Source of the DNA: Paenimyroides viscosum
GTDB lineage: Bacteria; Bacteroidota; Bacteroidia; Flavobacteriales; Flavobacteriaceae
Assembly (NCBI RefSeq): GCF_003858535.1
Contig: NZ_RQTJ01000016.1
Coordinates: 247-64,246 of the forward strand
DNA: 64,000 bases
Reading direction: 5' to 3'
Shown here: positions 1 through 10,460 of the stretch, one piece after another
Layout: every line of letters starts with the position of its first letter
How positions within the stretch are numbered: the first letter of the stretch is position 1
The notes under the pieces: generated by a model
The model's input: the letters and a program-made list of their open reading frames with translations, nothing else
Told to the model about the DNA's origin: nothing
Databases searched by the model: none
Translations under genes and position numbers: made by a program

Positions 1-882
1 TGGTACTTTTCGGGCATGAAACCTAAAAGGTTCATGGCTTCCAAGCTGTAAAATATTAAGAGGACATAAAAGTACAAAGAAACCGAAATGCATCAATCAC
101 GAACAATGGAGATCGAAAAACGAAAGAGATCTTTCACTCCGTTCAAGATGACAATCTAAACGGAAAATAGGATGCGATGCTGCATCAGGTGCAGCATGAC
201 CGTGACAGTGGATCTATTGGATTTTAGATTAAAAAGAAGATAATGATATGTTTATTGTAACCAGATTTGCAATTGAAAAAATAATCTAACTCCTAAATCC
301 AGAATAATTCAAAATCCGGATTTTGAGTAAAAATAGACTAGAAAAAGAGATCAATTTTCAAGCATTTTGACAAAATCACAAACCGAAAGATTTTCTAAAT
401 ACGCAGGTAGGAGGATACTAAGTAGATAAAGCATAGTAAAGGCATAGATAGTGCATGAAACACATTTTCTGGAAAAACGTATAAAAACAGAAAATTATTC
501 TAAAAATTTTATTTTAGTTCAAAAATACCGAAAATTCAAAAAAGGAAAAATCACCGTTTTTGGGAGTCAAAAACAGTTAAAGATAACAAATTAAAAACAA
601 ATGGCAAAAACACCGTTTGCAAAAATGCTTTTTTACAAGATTAAATACAATTTGTTCTTTGAGATTGAGTTCATTGAAACCAGATTCACAAATTGAAGAA
701 AATTAGTTTTTAAAACTCTTTACCTAACTTTTGTCTTGATACAAATCGAAGATTCATCGATTCATTAATTTGAAAATAATAAAGTAGAGATAAAGTTACA
801 AAAAATCAAGACTCTATTTTTTCAACGGTCAACAAACTTTTCAAAAAGGCAATCAAATATTATTCATTATCGCTTATTTAAT

Positions 883-1300
883 GATATGGTATTCATGAAT
901 CTGCGATTTCGCTCCCTTCGGTCGTATTTGATCTATGCCTTTTACGTCTAGTTTGTTATTGTATATTTTGGAAGCCGTGAACGATTGTTTCTTCAAAGAG
1001 TTGACACTCGCTGAAAAATTAATGTCGCTTTAAAATCCCAAATGTTCAACAATAGGATTTTGATTGAAAATAGAATAGGAGTATAAACTAAGCGGTATGA
1101 GGTTTTGATCGAGCGTCGAACCAATGAATAAAGCGTAAACTAATCGGGGAGTATAGCGAAACCGAAGGTTCATGAATACATTATTATAAAATAGCAAAGA
1201 ATGAATACTTTTCGATTAGGTAGCTTTAGAATTGAGAATCGACCGATTAAAAGATCGCCGCAACAAAAGACTTTTGGTACTTTTTGTCTCTAAAAAGTAC
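883..1300. repeat. Degenerate interspersed repeat block A
   Basis: Landmarks are gcgtaaactaatcgg (1133-1147), cgattaggtagctt (1213-1226), accgatt (1242) and aaaagactttt followed by a tacttttt/aaaaagta palindrome (1265-1300). The same landmarks occur in the same order in block B at 10853-10990. A tattcatgaat-containing segment appears inverted at 884-920 and direct at 1155-1185, so the block itself carries an inverted repeat. I matched these by eye. The family looks like the short palindromic intergenic repeats common in Flavobacteriia. Confidence 0.6.
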
Positions 1301-2059
1301 AGAAAAACGGAACGGGTGATTTACAAACAATGGTGGTTGAAAACCGAAAGAGATCTTTCACTCCATTTCATACCGTTCAAGATAACAACAAAAAATAAAA
1401 AAGATAAAACCTTACAACTAAAAACAAATCATAATACAAAAAAGTAGTTTGCTAAGGTCAGAGCCAAGCACATAACCACATCCAAACCATCATAATTGAA
1501 TATTAATTTAAAGTTTGTTAGTTTATTTAGTAGTTAAAATCGGAAAAAGTTATGTGCCGAAGCTCTGAAAAAACCAGAACAAGACCATAAACCCAAAGCT
1601 TTTTTTTGGGCTATATGGAAAAGCCCCATTTAAGCTTTGGCTTTATTAAATTCCGAAGCTGAAAGTGAAAATCGATAGGTAAAAAACTGGATGAGATGCT
1701 GATTGCTTGTCTCGCTTTAGCGGAAGTGCAGCATGACATCGCGCATTAACTATTGGATTTTGATAGAGAGTTTGCTGGTCTAATCACGAGAATCTAAGAA
1801 CTGACATTAGTTTTTCGACGAGTGTCGAAAATGTTGAAGTTTCCGTGAAAAGAAATGCTGTTTGAGAACGGAGTTCGAGTTTATTTCTTTTAGGAAATGA
1901 AACATATTTTGACCGTCTAAAAAATAGAGTCTTGACCTTTTTGGTTCGTTTTTGTGTCAAGACAAAAATGAACAATAGAAATAATAAAACCGAATGTTTA
2001 ACTGTAAAAACAGAAACATGATAAAATACCAAAACAAAATCGGATAAAATCCAAAAAAA

Positions 2060-2097
2060 ATCCCCTCTAACACAAGTTGGCGCTTCGCAGAAGGGAT
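2060..2097 (+). promoter_or_regulatory. Possible leader hairpin upstream of susC
   Basis: Imperfect inverted repeat: atcccctct at 2060-2068 can pair with agaagggat at 2089-2097 with one mismatch. It lies about 35 bases before the susC start codon, so it probably sits in the 5' leader of the operon. An A-run precedes it, so on the opposite strand it would look like a terminator. The regulatory role is inference. Confidence 0.25.
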
Positions 2098-2132
2098 CAA
2101 GTCAATTAATTACTAACTAACACCACAAAAGT

Positions 2133-5111
2133 ATGAAAAAATTTACTTTTGCAGCACTTGCTGTACCCCTTATGTGGGTGTTGCTCTTATTACTTTTTTT
2201 TAACAGCAACAAACTACACGCGCAACAAACAACCGTTTTGAGCGGCGTGGTAAAAAGTGCCGACGGTACCCCGATGGAAGGCGTAACCGTGTGGCAGAAA
2301 GACACTGATAATGGTACCCAGACCAGTGAAACAGGATACTACACACTTCAAGTCAGCAACAGTCTTCCCGTAACCTTTGAATACCTTGGTTACAAAACGC
2401 AAACGGTTAAACCGGCAGGCCCTGTACTTAACGTAACCTTGCAGACCGACGATGACCTGCTAGATGAGGTAGTCATAAACGCAGGTTATTACAGCGTGAA
2501 AGACAAAGAACGTACGGGAAGCATTTCAAAGATCACCGCAAAGGAAATTGGCCAACAACCAGTTGCCAACCCGCTGGCCGCAATGCAGGGACGTATGGCA
2601 GGGGTGAACATTACGCAGAGCAGCGGTACCCCCGGCGGCGGCTTCGATATACAGATCAGGGGGCGCAACAGTTTACGAACCGAGGGAAATGCGCCCCTGT
2701 ATATCGTTGATGGTGTGCCGTACCTGAGTGAGAGTACAAGTCATTCTTACCTTTCTGCAGGAAGTTTGAAATCAACCGAAAACAATCCGTTACAACTTAT
2801 TAATCCAAATAATATTGAAAGCATCGAGGTGCTGAAAGATGCCGATGCTACGGCGATCTATGGTTCGCGCGGTGCTAATGGGGTTGTGCTGATTACAACA
2901 AAGAAAGGAGTGGAACAAGCAACTGTTTTTACATTGCAAAGCCATACTGCAATTGGTGTGGTTCCTAAATTTATGAAAATGCTTGAAACGGCAGATTATC
3001 TGGAATTGCGGAAACGTGCTTATGCCAATGACGGAATTACCGAATATCCCGCTGCGGCGCATGATGTAAATGGTAACTGGGACCCGGAACGATACACCGA
3101 TTGGCAGAAAGAACTGATCGGTGGTAAAGCAGTAACCCAACAGGTTTCGGCAAATGTAAGGGGTGGTAGCAAAAACAGCCAGTTCATGATTATGGGAAGC
3201 ATTGCAAAAGACGGTACGGTATTTCCAGGTGAGTATGGCAATAAAAGAAACAATTTACTGGCGCAGTTTGCGCACACAACACCTGGTGAAAAATGGAAGA
3301 TACAGACGCAGTTTGTTAGGGGGGAAAGCAATAACAGCCTTCTGGGAACCGATCTCACTCGTGATGCTCTTACACTGGCTCCAAATGCGCCTTCTCTTTA
3401 TGATGACGAAGGTAATCTGAATTGGGAAAAGAGTACGTGGGATAATCCGCTTCGATGGATAAATGAAACGTACAGGTCTAAAAGTACGCAATGGCTTACT
3501 GCATGGAATATTGATGGTAGTATTACTAAAGGGCTAGTATTTAAATTACAGGCGGGCTATAACGAAATGGTAGGCGAAGAGCAAAGGCTTTCACCTCATA
3601 CCATACATGATCCGTCATGGGGGCTTACAAGTACATATTCCAATAGTATGCGTAACAGCAGTTCCGGTAATAATTGGAATATCGAACCACAGCTTCATTT
3701 TGATAAAACATGGAAAAAACATAAGATAAGCGTATTGGCAGGGAGTACTTTCTTAAAACATGAAAAAAAACAGTATGTCTGGCGGGCATCTGATTTTAGT
3801 TCCAATAGCCAGATCACCAACCTTGCGGCAGCTAAAACACTTCAGATTGTTAGTAGTTTAAATAACAAATATGCATATCAGGCATTGTTTTCACGTCTGA
3901 ATTATCAGTACAATGACAAGTATATTGTCAACCTCACAGCGCGACGCGACGGATCCAGTCGTTTTGGACCTAACAGGCGTTGGGCGAATTTTGGAGCGGT
4001 TGCCGGTGCATGGCTCTTCAGTCGCGAAAAATTGTTTGAAGAAAGTTCATGGCTGAGCTTTGGTAAGCTGCGGGCGAGTTATGGTTCTGCTGGTAACGAC
4101 CGTATAGGTGATTATCAATACATGGATACATACGGTTATTCGGGAGGAATATACGAGGTAGGCGGACTTAGACCGTTGAGGCTTTATAATCCCGATTTTA
4201 GCTGGGAAACAAATATAAAAAAAGAAGTTGCTTTGGAATTTGCACTTTTCCGTAACAGGTTTAATGCATCGGCTGCATATTATCAAAATAAATCTTCTGA
4301 CCAATTGGTTGGAATTCCCCTGCCGGGAACAACAGGGTTTAACAGTATTCAGGCAAATCTTCCTGCAACTGTGCGAAACAGTGGATGGGAATTTGAAATG
4401 AATGCGAAACTTTTAACAACAACCAACTGGAATTGGAGTGTGTTTGGAAACATTAGCTTTAATGAAAATAAGCTGATTGATTTTCCCGGATTAAAGGAAT
4501 CTACCTATAAGTACACCTACGCAGTAAATTATCCCACATCAATGAAATATGCTTATGAATTCACAGGTGTTGATGAAGAAACGGGTATGTATACCTTTAA
4601 AGATTTTAACGGTGATGGTAAAATTACGGCTAATGAAGATATGCAGCTGATTGTACAGACGGCACCTAAGTATTTTGCAGGTTTTGGTCAGGATATATCG
4701 TATAAGAACTGGTCGTTAAGCGTCCTTTTTCAGGCAGTAAAGCAAACAGCACCAAACTATCAGATGGGATGGGGAATGCCGGGAATGATGATTAATCAGC
4801 CTCAAGGTTATGACCAAAGTCCGATCCAAAAACCTTCTACAGGAGTTGATGCCCAGGCTTTTCAAAATTACAACCTTTATATGCAGAGTCAGGCTGCGTA
4901 TTCAGACGCGTCGTTTATACGCCTTAAAAATATAGTATTGAACTACAGTCTTCCTGCTTTTAAAGCTTCAGGGCTAAAGGGGAACATCTATATTTCAGGA
5001 CAGAATGTACTTACAATAACAAAATACAGGGGACTTGATCCCGAGAGTCAGAGCAATGTTTCGGTACCTCCGCTAAAAGTGTGGAGCTTAGGTGCGACAT
5101 TTTCATACTAA
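2133..5111 (+). CDS. SusC/RagA-family TonB-linked outer membrane transporter
   Basis: Outer-membrane TonB-dependent channel that, in this family, imports oligomers captured by its SusD partner. Residues 1-31 are a signal peptide ending in LHAQ. Residues about 32-110 form the carboxypeptidase-regulatory-like domain usual at the N-terminus of SusC proteins. The plug follows (about 115-235, with IRGRNSL, PLYIVDGVPY and ATAIYGSRGANGVVLITTKKG motifs), then a beta-barrel ending in the aromatic tail FSY. At 992 aa it has normal family length and is intact. It is the first gene of an operon with susD 18 bases downstream and an S9 peptidase after that, which argues for peptides rather than glycans as substrate (inference). 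No ECF sigma/anti-sigma or hybrid two-component regulator is adjacent. The first kilobase is visibly richer in G+C than the housekeeping genes here, a possible sign of transfer. Confidence 0.95.
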   Translation: MKKFTFAALAVPLMWVLLLLLFFNSNKLHAQQTTVLSGVVKSADGTPMEGVTVWQKDTDNGTQTSETGYYTLQVSNSLPVTFEYLGYKTQTVKPAGPVLNVTLQTDDDLLDEVVINAGYYSVKDKERTGSISKITAKEIGQQPVANPLAAMQGRMAGVNITQSSGTPGGGFDIQIRGRNSLRTEGNAPLYIVDGVPYLSESTSHSYLSAGSLKSTENNPLQLINPNNIESIEVLKDADATAIYGSRGANGVVLITTKKGVEQATVFTLQSHTAIGVVPKFMKMLETADYLELRKRAYANDGITEYPAAAHDVNGNWDPERYTDWQKELIGGKAVTQQVSANVRGGSKNSQFMIMGSIAKDGTVFPGEYGNKRNNLLAQFAHTTPGEKWKIQTQFVRGESNNSLLGTDLTRDALTLAPNAPSLYDDEGNLNWEKSTWDNPLRWINETYRSKSTQWLTAWNIDGSITKGLVFKLQAGYNEMVGEEQRLSPHTIHDPSWGLTSTYSNSMRNSSSGNNWNIEPQLHFDKTWKKHKISVLAGSTFLKHEKKQYVWRASDFSSNSQITNLAAAKTLQIVSSLNNKYAYQALFSRLNYQYNDKYIVNLTARRDGSSRFGPNRRWANFGAVAGAWLFSREKLFEESSWLSFGKLRASYGSAGNDRIGDYQYMDTYGYSGGIYEVGGLRPLRLYNPDFSWETNIKKEVALEFALFRNRFNASAAYYQNKSSDQLVGIPLPGTTGFNSIQANLPATVRNSGWEFEMNAKLLTTTNWNWSVFGNISFNENKLIDFPGLKESTYKYTYAVNYPTSMKYAYEFTGVDEETGMYTFKDFNGDGKITANEDMQLIVQTAPKYFAGFGQDISYKNWSLSVLFQAVKQTAPNYQMGWGMPGMMINQPQGYDQSPIQKPSTGVDAQAFQNYNLYMQSQAAYSDASFIRLKNIVLNYSLPAFKASGLKGNIYISGQNVLTITKYRGLDPESQSNVSVPPLKVWSLGATFSY

Positions 5112-5129
5112 CCTAAAAAAAAGAAAATC

Positions 5130-6509
5130 ATGAAAACGATAGGTAATTTTAAGATAATGGTATTGGTGATACTGTTTATTATAGCGGGCTGTGAAGATTT
5201 TATTGAGGCCGATGTGCCTGATACGCAGATAACCGGAAGCCAGGTGTTTAACGACGCTCAAACGGCTGAAGCAGCATTACAGGAAACCTATATAGGCTTA
5301 AGAGATCAGGTTCTTGTTACTGGGACAGGAACGGGTATGGGTGCACTTATGGGACTTTATACGGACGAACTGCAGAATTGGAGAATTAACAATGGAACAG
5401 ACCAGAGTTTTTACACAAATACCGTCTCGCCTGCTAATAATATACTTTCACAAATTTGGAACAATTCCTATACATTGGTGTATAACACTAATAAAATAGT
5501 GGAAGGATTAGATAAGTCGGATAACGTTCCCGATGAAACTAAACAACGAATCAAAGGCGAAGCGTTGGTAGTGCGCAGCATGGTCTATTTTTATATGGCG
5601 CAGCTTTTTGGTGACATACCTTACATAATAACAACAGATCATAAGGTAAACAGTACGGTGAAAAGAACACCGCAGGCTGCCGTGTATCAGAATGTTGTTG
5701 CAGATTTACAGTCGGCGGCTGTTCTGCTGGAAGCACAGCCGGTAGGGGCAGGCCGTACAAAGATAAATAATGATGTTACTGCAGCCTTACTAGGCCGCGT
5801 TCATCTGTGTCTGAAAAATTGGGAGCAGGTGATAGAATACAGCGATCAGCTTATTTTAAACGGGAAGTATAAGCTGGAAGAAGATCTGGATAAGGTATTC
5901 TTAAAGGAGAGTACAGGTACGGTATGGCATCTTAAAACACCAGTTGAAGGTAATAATACGCATGAAGGACGATACTTTATCTTTAATACGGCGCCACCTC
6001 CAAGTATTTCCCTTACCGAACAGCTGGTAAATGCTTTTGACCCGTCAGATCTGCGTAAGGAACATTGGATTAAATCAGTGGAAGACAATCAGACAAATAC
6101 CTTTTTTCACGCATTTAAGTATAAGGAAAGACAGAATACTGCCTCGTCTAAAGAATACTCGGTTGTCTTTCGTTTAGAGGAAGCCTACTACAACAGAATG
6201 GAAGCTTACCTGAATACCGGCAGGATGGATCTTGCGCTTGCAGATTGGAATTTATTAAGAATGAGATACGGTATGTCTCCTTACACTGCCATTCCCGAAA
6301 ACTGGGAAGATTCTTTATTGGAAGAGAGGCGCTTTGAGTTTTTCTGTGAACTTGGTTTTCGTTTTTTTGATTTGAAGCGTACGGGAAAACTGTCTGCTGA
6401 AATGATTAAAAACAAGCCTATATGGCACAAGCATTATGATCTTTTACCCATACCGCAGGCAGAATTATTGTTGAACCCTAATTTATTACCGCAAAATGAA
6501 GGTTATTAA
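5130..6509 (+). CDS. RagB/SusD-family surface lipoprotein
   Basis: Substrate-binding lid of the SusCD complex, lipid-anchored at the outer membrane. The N-terminus has a short hydrophobic segment and a lipobox (IIAGC, Cys21). It continues with the SusD-like N-terminal domain (QITGSQVFNDAQTAEAALQ) and the helical SusD/RagB core. The C-terminus LLPIPQAELLLNPNL is characteristic, with the usual preceding GFRFFDLKRTGK motif. At 459 aa it is at the short end of the family, in the range of RagB-type proteins. It starts 18 bases after susC, and its last 14 bases overlap the start of the S9 peptidase gene, so translation of the three is probably coupled. Specificity cannot be read from sequence; the peptidase partner suggests peptides. 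Confidence 0.93.
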   Translation: MKTIGNFKIMVLVILFIIAGCEDFIEADVPDTQITGSQVFNDAQTAEAALQETYIGLRDQVLVTGTGTGMGALMGLYTDELQNWRINNGTDQSFYTNTVSPANNILSQIWNNSYTLVYNTNKIVEGLDKSDNVPDETKQRIKGEALVVRSMVYFYMAQLFGDIPYIITTDHKVNSTVKRTPQAAVYQNVVADLQSAAVLLEAQPVGAGRTKINNDVTAALLGRVHLCLKNWEQVIEYSDQLILNGKYKLEEDLDKVFLKESTGTVWHLKTPVEGNNTHEGRYFIFNTAPPPSISLTEQLVNAFDPSDLRKEHWIKSVEDNQTNTFFHAFKYKERQNTASSKEYSVVFRLEEAYYNRMEAYLNTGRMDLALADWNLLRMRYGMSPYTAIPENWEDSLLEERRFEFFCELGFRFFDLKRTGKLSAEMIKNKPIWHKHYDLLPIPQAELLLNPNLLPQNEGY

Positions 6510-8991
6510 AACTATAGTTGCCATCGCATGCTTCTTTTTGGTAGCACTGCACGCAAAAGCCCAGATGAAAGACAGTATACGTCCCGAACATTATGACTTA
6601 TGGTATGAAATCAGGCAGGTTAAAGCTTCAGGAGACGGAAAGTGGCTTGCTCATGTTAGGTCGGATAATGCTTCGGTCATTTACCTCGATGATTTGGATA
6701 AAAATAAGGAAGAGCGTATAGAAGAAGTTGAACAGTTCGATTTTTCGGACGACAGCCGCTTCCTTTTTATACAGAAAGAAAAGGAAGGCTTGCTTAAAAA
6801 CTTAAAATCGGGTAAAGTGTCTGTACTGCCTAAGATCCTTTCGTATTACTGGTTGTCTGACAAAGGCCAGCTGCTTTTACAGTATAAGGAATCCGTTGCA
6901 CTGATGAATCCCTACACATTAAAACAGACATTTTTTAAAGACGAAGTAATTGTCGCCGTACATAATCAGAAAACATGGGCATTGTTGAAAAAAAACCAAG
7001 AAAGCGAAGTACGATGGTATATCTGGGATTTTAAATCAAATACAAAAACCCCATTAAAAGGTCTAAATCCTTTACTTGAGGATATTAGGTTAAGTGAAGA
7101 TTCTAAAAGCCTAATGGGAACATATGTGATGAATTCGGGAAAAACCGATATTCAGGTTGCTTATGATGATAACGGCTGGAAGGTAAAAAAGATGTCAACC
7201 CGACCCCCCGGGTTTTACAGTTCGGGAAGTTGGTGCTTTTTGGATGGCATAAAAAGGCATCTGTATTTCTATTCTAAAAATAATGAAGTCAAAGTAGACG
7301 AACCCGAAGTTGGTAGTGGAGTGGAAATACGTAATTCTTTAACCAGTAGACCCAAGCCTTCTTTATATCTGTATAATTATTGGAATTTTGAGACAGATAG
7401 TCTTACAACTTTAAACCGAGAAGACATGACAGATGTCTTGGTTTCTTCAATAGAGGGGTATTTTATCGGATATTCAACCCGAAACTATGACCCCCGAGAC
7501 TTCAAAGGTATGGACAGGGCAGATTTTTACTTACTAAAAAATGGTAAGGAACCCATTCTTATTGAAAAGGAAATTGTAAAACTCAATAAGAACTTTCTTA
7601 TACATCAAAATAAACCATATGTCACTTATTACAAAAATGGACATTGGTGGTCCTATCATTTAATAACTGATGAAAAGAAATGTCTTACAGAAAATTTACA
7701 ATGGCACTTTAGTGATCGTGCAAAAAGTTATCTGTCCGATACAGACCACTACGGGATCTTAGGCTTTTCTGCCGATACCAAAACTATGTTGGTTTATGAC
7801 GCATTTGATATATGGAAGTTAGATTTGGATGGTAACTCCGTAGTAAAATGTACAGATGGCGAACCTAAAAACGTATCGTACAGATTTTCCGGAGACACAA
7901 GTCTGAAAGACAATCAGTTTCGTGATACATTTTTTAGCACCCACATAGTAAATACGGAACAACTGCTAATAAAGGCAAGGAACAATAAGACACATGAAAC
8001 GGCTCTTTTTTTTATGAACGAACACCATGATCTGAAAGAGCTTTTGCCCGCGGAACCTTTTAGGATACTCGGGGTGGTTCCGCTAAAACAAGGAAGGTAT
8101 CTTATAAAGAGGGAGAACCATTTAATCCCTCCACAATTTGTGGTCACCGGAAAGTCGACAGCTGAAACAAGATTAAAACAAACCAACGAACACTACAAAA
8201 AGTACGAATGGGGGAAGTCAGAACTATTCAACATATCATTGAGCGACGGAGTAAATACCAATGCTACCTTAATTTACCCAGCTTTTTGGCAGCCTGATAA
8301 GCAGTATCCTTTGATTGTATATTATTATGAAAAAACGTCACCTTACGGTATGTTTTACAGGTCGCCTACTTATAACAATTTAGATGGATTCAATAGTACA
8401 TTGCTGTCACAAAAAGGTTTGTTTGTTCTTTATATGGATATGCGTTACGCTGAAAACGAAGTGACGAAATTTTTATTGAAGGATACTAACGAAATTTTAG
8501 ATCATATTATTGAAAAAGTTCCAAGTATAAATAAAGAAAAACTCGGTATGATAGGTCATTCTTTTGGTGGTTATGAAGTGATGTATTTGGTAGGACAGAC
8601 ACATCGATTTAAAGCAGCTGTTGCGGGTGCGGGTGTATCAGATCTTTACGATCTGTATTTTGCCGACAAGGATAAAGGGAGTTTAGGAATGTTTACAGTA
8701 GAGAATGTACAGTTTAAAACGCAGGCTCCTTTTTTTAATGACAAATTCAATTTAATGAATCCATTACAATATGTTGGTAATATTGAAACACCTATGCTTC
8801 TTTGGACAGGCGAAAATGATTATAGGATTAGAAAGGAACACAGTATAAAAATGTATTTGGGTTTATGGAGGCAGAAAAAGGAGGCCGAACTTTTGATTTA
8901 CAAAGATGAACGTCATTTTTTAACTAAATCGGAGAATAAAAAAGATCTCACAGAACGAATTATTGTTTTTTTTGAGGACAAATTAAAATAA
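6496..8991 (+). CDS. S9 prolyl-oligopeptidase-family serine peptidase
   Basis: Exported peptidase with a signal peptide (residues 1-22, ending HAKAQ), an N-terminal region of about 550 residues expected to form a beta-propeller, and a C-terminal alpha/beta-hydrolase domain. The catalytic triad is readable: Ser689 in GHSFGG, Asp775 in WTGENDY and His807 in DERHF, with normal spacing. The gene overlaps susD by 14 bases, so its product is likely made with the SusCD importer and would trim peptides in the periplasm or at the outer membrane (inference). It is 831 aa, longer than a typical DPP IV, and lacks the double-Glu motif seen in the DPP IV at 35821-37992, so exact specificity is unknown. A hairpin terminator follows the stop codon. 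Confidence 0.88.
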   Translation: MKVIKTIVAIACFFLVALHAKAQMKDSIRPEHYDLWYEIRQVKASGDGKWLAHVRSDNASVIYLDDLDKNKEERIEEVEQFDFSDDSRFLFIQKEKEGLLKNLKSGKVSVLPKILSYYWLSDKGQLLLQYKESVALMNPYTLKQTFFKDEVIVAVHNQKTWALLKKNQESEVRWYIWDFKSNTKTPLKGLNPLLEDIRLSEDSKSLMGTYVMNSGKTDIQVAYDDNGWKVKKMSTRPPGFYSSGSWCFLDGIKRHLYFYSKNNEVKVDEPEVGSGVEIRNSLTSRPKPSLYLYNYWNFETDSLTTLNREDMTDVLVSSIEGYFIGYSTRNYDPRDFKGMDRADFYLLKNGKEPILIEKEIVKLNKNFLIHQNKPYVTYYKNGHWWSYHLITDEKKCLTENLQWHFSDRAKSYLSDTDHYGILGFSADTKTMLVYDAFDIWKLDLDGNSVVKCTDGEPKNVSYRFSGDTSLKDNQFRDTFFSTHIVNTEQLLIKARNNKTHETALFFMNEHHDLKELLPAEPFRILGVVPLKQGRYLIKRENHLIPPQFVVTGKSTAETRLKQTNEHYKKYEWGKSELFNISLSDGVNTNATLIYPAFWQPDKQYPLIVYYYEKTSPYGMFYRSPTYNNLDGFNSTLLSQKGLFVLYMDMRYAENEVTKFLLKDTNEILDHIIEKVPSINKEKLGMIGHSFGGYEVMYLVGQTHRFKAAVAGAGVSDLYDLYFADKDKGSLGMFTVENVQFKTQAPFFNDKFNLMNPLQYVGNIETPMLLWTGENDYRIRKEHSIKMYLGLWRQKKEAELLIYKDERHFLTKSENKKDLTERIIVFFEDKLK

Positions 8992-9012
8992 TTTAGTAAT
9001 ATCTTAAAAAGT

Positions 9013-9036
9013 GAAAGAGGCTCAATAGCCTCTTTC
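9013..9036. terminator. Bidirectional terminator hairpin
   Basis: A 10-bp perfect stem (gaaagaggct / agcctctttc) with loop caat lies between the convergent S9 peptidase and DUF6520 genes. A short T-rich tail follows on the plus strand. Confidence 0.8.
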
Positions 9037-9041
9037 TTAAT

Positions 9042-9323
9042 TTAATTAACTTGTTTGACAAATAGTTCTTTTTTACACCAAGAATCATTAGGATTTTCCT
9101 TGCCGTAGGCAGTATGTGAATTCGTTCCTATAAGAACGGTACATAAAACACTGCCTGTGTCGTCACATTCAACCCTTTCAGCACAAGGCATACTGGGATT
9201 AATTGTAGCGTATCCGTACTCAGGTACAAATTTACTCTCTGGACCGCTCTGCGAAGCGAAAGCTGCCACTGCGCCCAATACCATTACTCCCAATGGTATC
9301 AGACTTTGTTTGAAATTTTTCAT
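9042..9323 (-). CDS. DUF6520-family small exported protein
   Basis: A 93-aa protein with an N-terminal signal segment (about 1-23, ending AAFAS). The mature part has four cysteines (47, 53, 61, 83) and a conserved-looking YGKENPNDSWC segment near the C-terminus. This is the pattern of DUF6520 proteins of Bacteroidota, whose function is not known to me. The four cysteines in an exported protein suggest two disulfides. The next genes upstream are an unknown anchored protein and a MauE-like redox membrane protein, which fits a disulfide-dependent maturation idea (inference). It converges with the SusCD-S9 operon across a shared terminator. Confidence 0.8.
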   Translation of the reverse strand: MKNFKQSLIPLGVMVLGAVAAFASQSGPESKFVPEYGYATINPSMPCAERVECDDTGSVLCTVLIGTNSHTAYGKENPNDSWCKKELFVKQVN

Positions 9324-9398
9324 TTAATTAAATTTTTGTTGATGCCTACTCGTTTTTACAGGTTTTCGGCTTAGTCCTGATTATTGCGCAATAATATT

Positions 9399-10460
9399 TT
9401 AATCGAAAATTGAATCTCTAAAATGCCCTATTGCCAGAAAATTACTTCCAACACCTACAGCGTATCTGTTTGTAATGTAGAGTTGTTTAATTGGTTTGTT
9501 TTTATAATGATAAAAGTAAAAGCTACTTTCATAAGTGCCTGTTAAAAGGTTATAAACATCAATGATTGTGGCTTGACGGTACATGGCTTTATTTTCATTT
9601 CGTCCAAGACGGTCACTGGCGATATAAAGATATTTTCCGGAAGTAGCGGCTAACTTGTTTACCATTATACTGTTTTCAGACATCTTTAACTGTTGCGTTT
9701 TTGCAAGATAAATTACATCGAAATTAGGCTTTGAAATAGTGTCTATTGTTCGGATTATTTGTTTGTTTTGTAAGTTGTTATCAAAAACAAAACTTTTATT
9801 TTTATAGTAGAATACGTAAATTGTCTTTTTTAATTCATGATTGTATAGTAAGATTCCGTCATTTGAAAACAAATCTCTTGGTTGGTTCTCCTCATCAAGT
9901 ATACCTTCCATTTTCATTAACCCTCTGTCAAAATTTAGAATACTCAGGTTTACATTATTTCTTTTATTGTTATAGGTACGCAGTAGGTACTTGTTACTTG
10001 AAAATGGAATTGCTTGGGAGTAGGCTATTGTGTCTGTTTTCTGCCATAGCTGTAGGTTTGGGTCGCTAACAGTACTTTTTAGAAAGGTACTAACAGTATG
10101 GTCATTTAAAAGAAGTGTGTCTTTTACAAGATCCCATTTAATTGAGGAGAAGGAATAATCATGAAAATTACTGAAATTTAGAGTTAGAGTATCAATGATT
10201 TCTGGTTTGAAGTTAATAACTAACCCATGTAGGGGAGCTGTGGTATTTCCTAAATATATTTTATCTTCAAATACGCCTGCAATATAGTAGGAATTATAGG
10301 GTAATTCAATTCTTTTTAATGGACTTAACGGATGCGGTAGGAATCTTCTTGTAAACGGATTTTCTCTTTTCATGATATGCTCCGAACTCACAAACAATGC
10401 AACCACCACCGCACTGCTGATGATCATGGTTAATACGATATAAAATATTTTTTTCTTCAT
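9399..10460 (-). CDS. Unknown membrane-anchored or exported protein, possibly beta-propeller
   Basis: I do not recognise a named family. The 353-aa product starts with a hydrophobic segment (about residues 5-24) that could be a signal peptide or a membrane anchor. The rest is rich in short strand-like stretches with recurring phrases such as YLYIASDRLGR and KTIYVFYYKNKSFVF, which suggests an all-beta, possibly beta-propeller, fold (inference). There are no cysteines of note. It sits 75 bases upstream of the DUF6520 gene on the same strand and is probably co-transcribed with it. I recall similar proteins near DUF6520 and MauE genes in other Bacteroidota, but could not check this here. Confidence 0.65.
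   Translation of the reverse strand: MKKKIFYIVLTMIISSAVVVALFVSSEHIMKRENPFTRRFLPHPLSPLKRIELPYNSYYIAGVFEDKIYLGNTTAPLHGLVINFKPEIIDTLTLNFSNFHDYSFSSIKWDLVKDTLLLNDHTVSTFLKSTVSDPNLQLWQKTDTIAYSQAIPFSSNKYLLRTYNNKRNNVNLSILNFDRGLMKMEGILDEENQPRDLFSNDGILLYNHELKKTIYVFYYKNKSFVFDNNLQNKQIIRTIDTISKPNFDVIYLAKTQQLKMSENSIMVNKLAATSGKYLYIASDRLGRNENKAMYRQATIIDVYNLLTGTYESSFYFYHYKNKPIKQLYITNRYAVGVGSNFLAIGHFRDSIFD

Larger units (their letters stand above)
1..2132. other. Gene-free region with degenerate repeats
   Basis: I see no convincing gene in these 2.1 kb. The reading frames present are short, have no recognisable domain and cover repeat material. The stretch is a patchwork of interspersed repeats. A block around 100-155 recurs around 1327-1390 (shared core cgaaagagatctttcactcc). 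A block with a gatgctg...cagcatgac palindrome at 171-200 recurs in longer form at 1690-1738. Material at 883-922 and 1133-1300 recurs at 10719-10990. The last 100 bases should contain the promoter and leader of the SusC gene. Confidence 0.7.

Noticed and set aside
1-60. End of an rRNA operon at the left edge
   Set aside because: The catgaaacct/aggttcatg hairpin has no 5S or 23S rRNA sequence around it.
1232-1447. 71-residue open frame
   Set aside because: It runs through repeat block A, has no domain or signal and its residues (LLVLFVSKKYRK) are the translated repeat.
1784-2032. 82-residue minus-strand open frame
   Set aside because: Phe/Arg/Lys-rich, no homology pattern, lies in repeat-derived AT-rich DNA.
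9746-10069. 107-residue plus-strand frame
   Set aside because: Antisense shadow of the 9399-10460 gene; Phe/Cys-rich with no domain.
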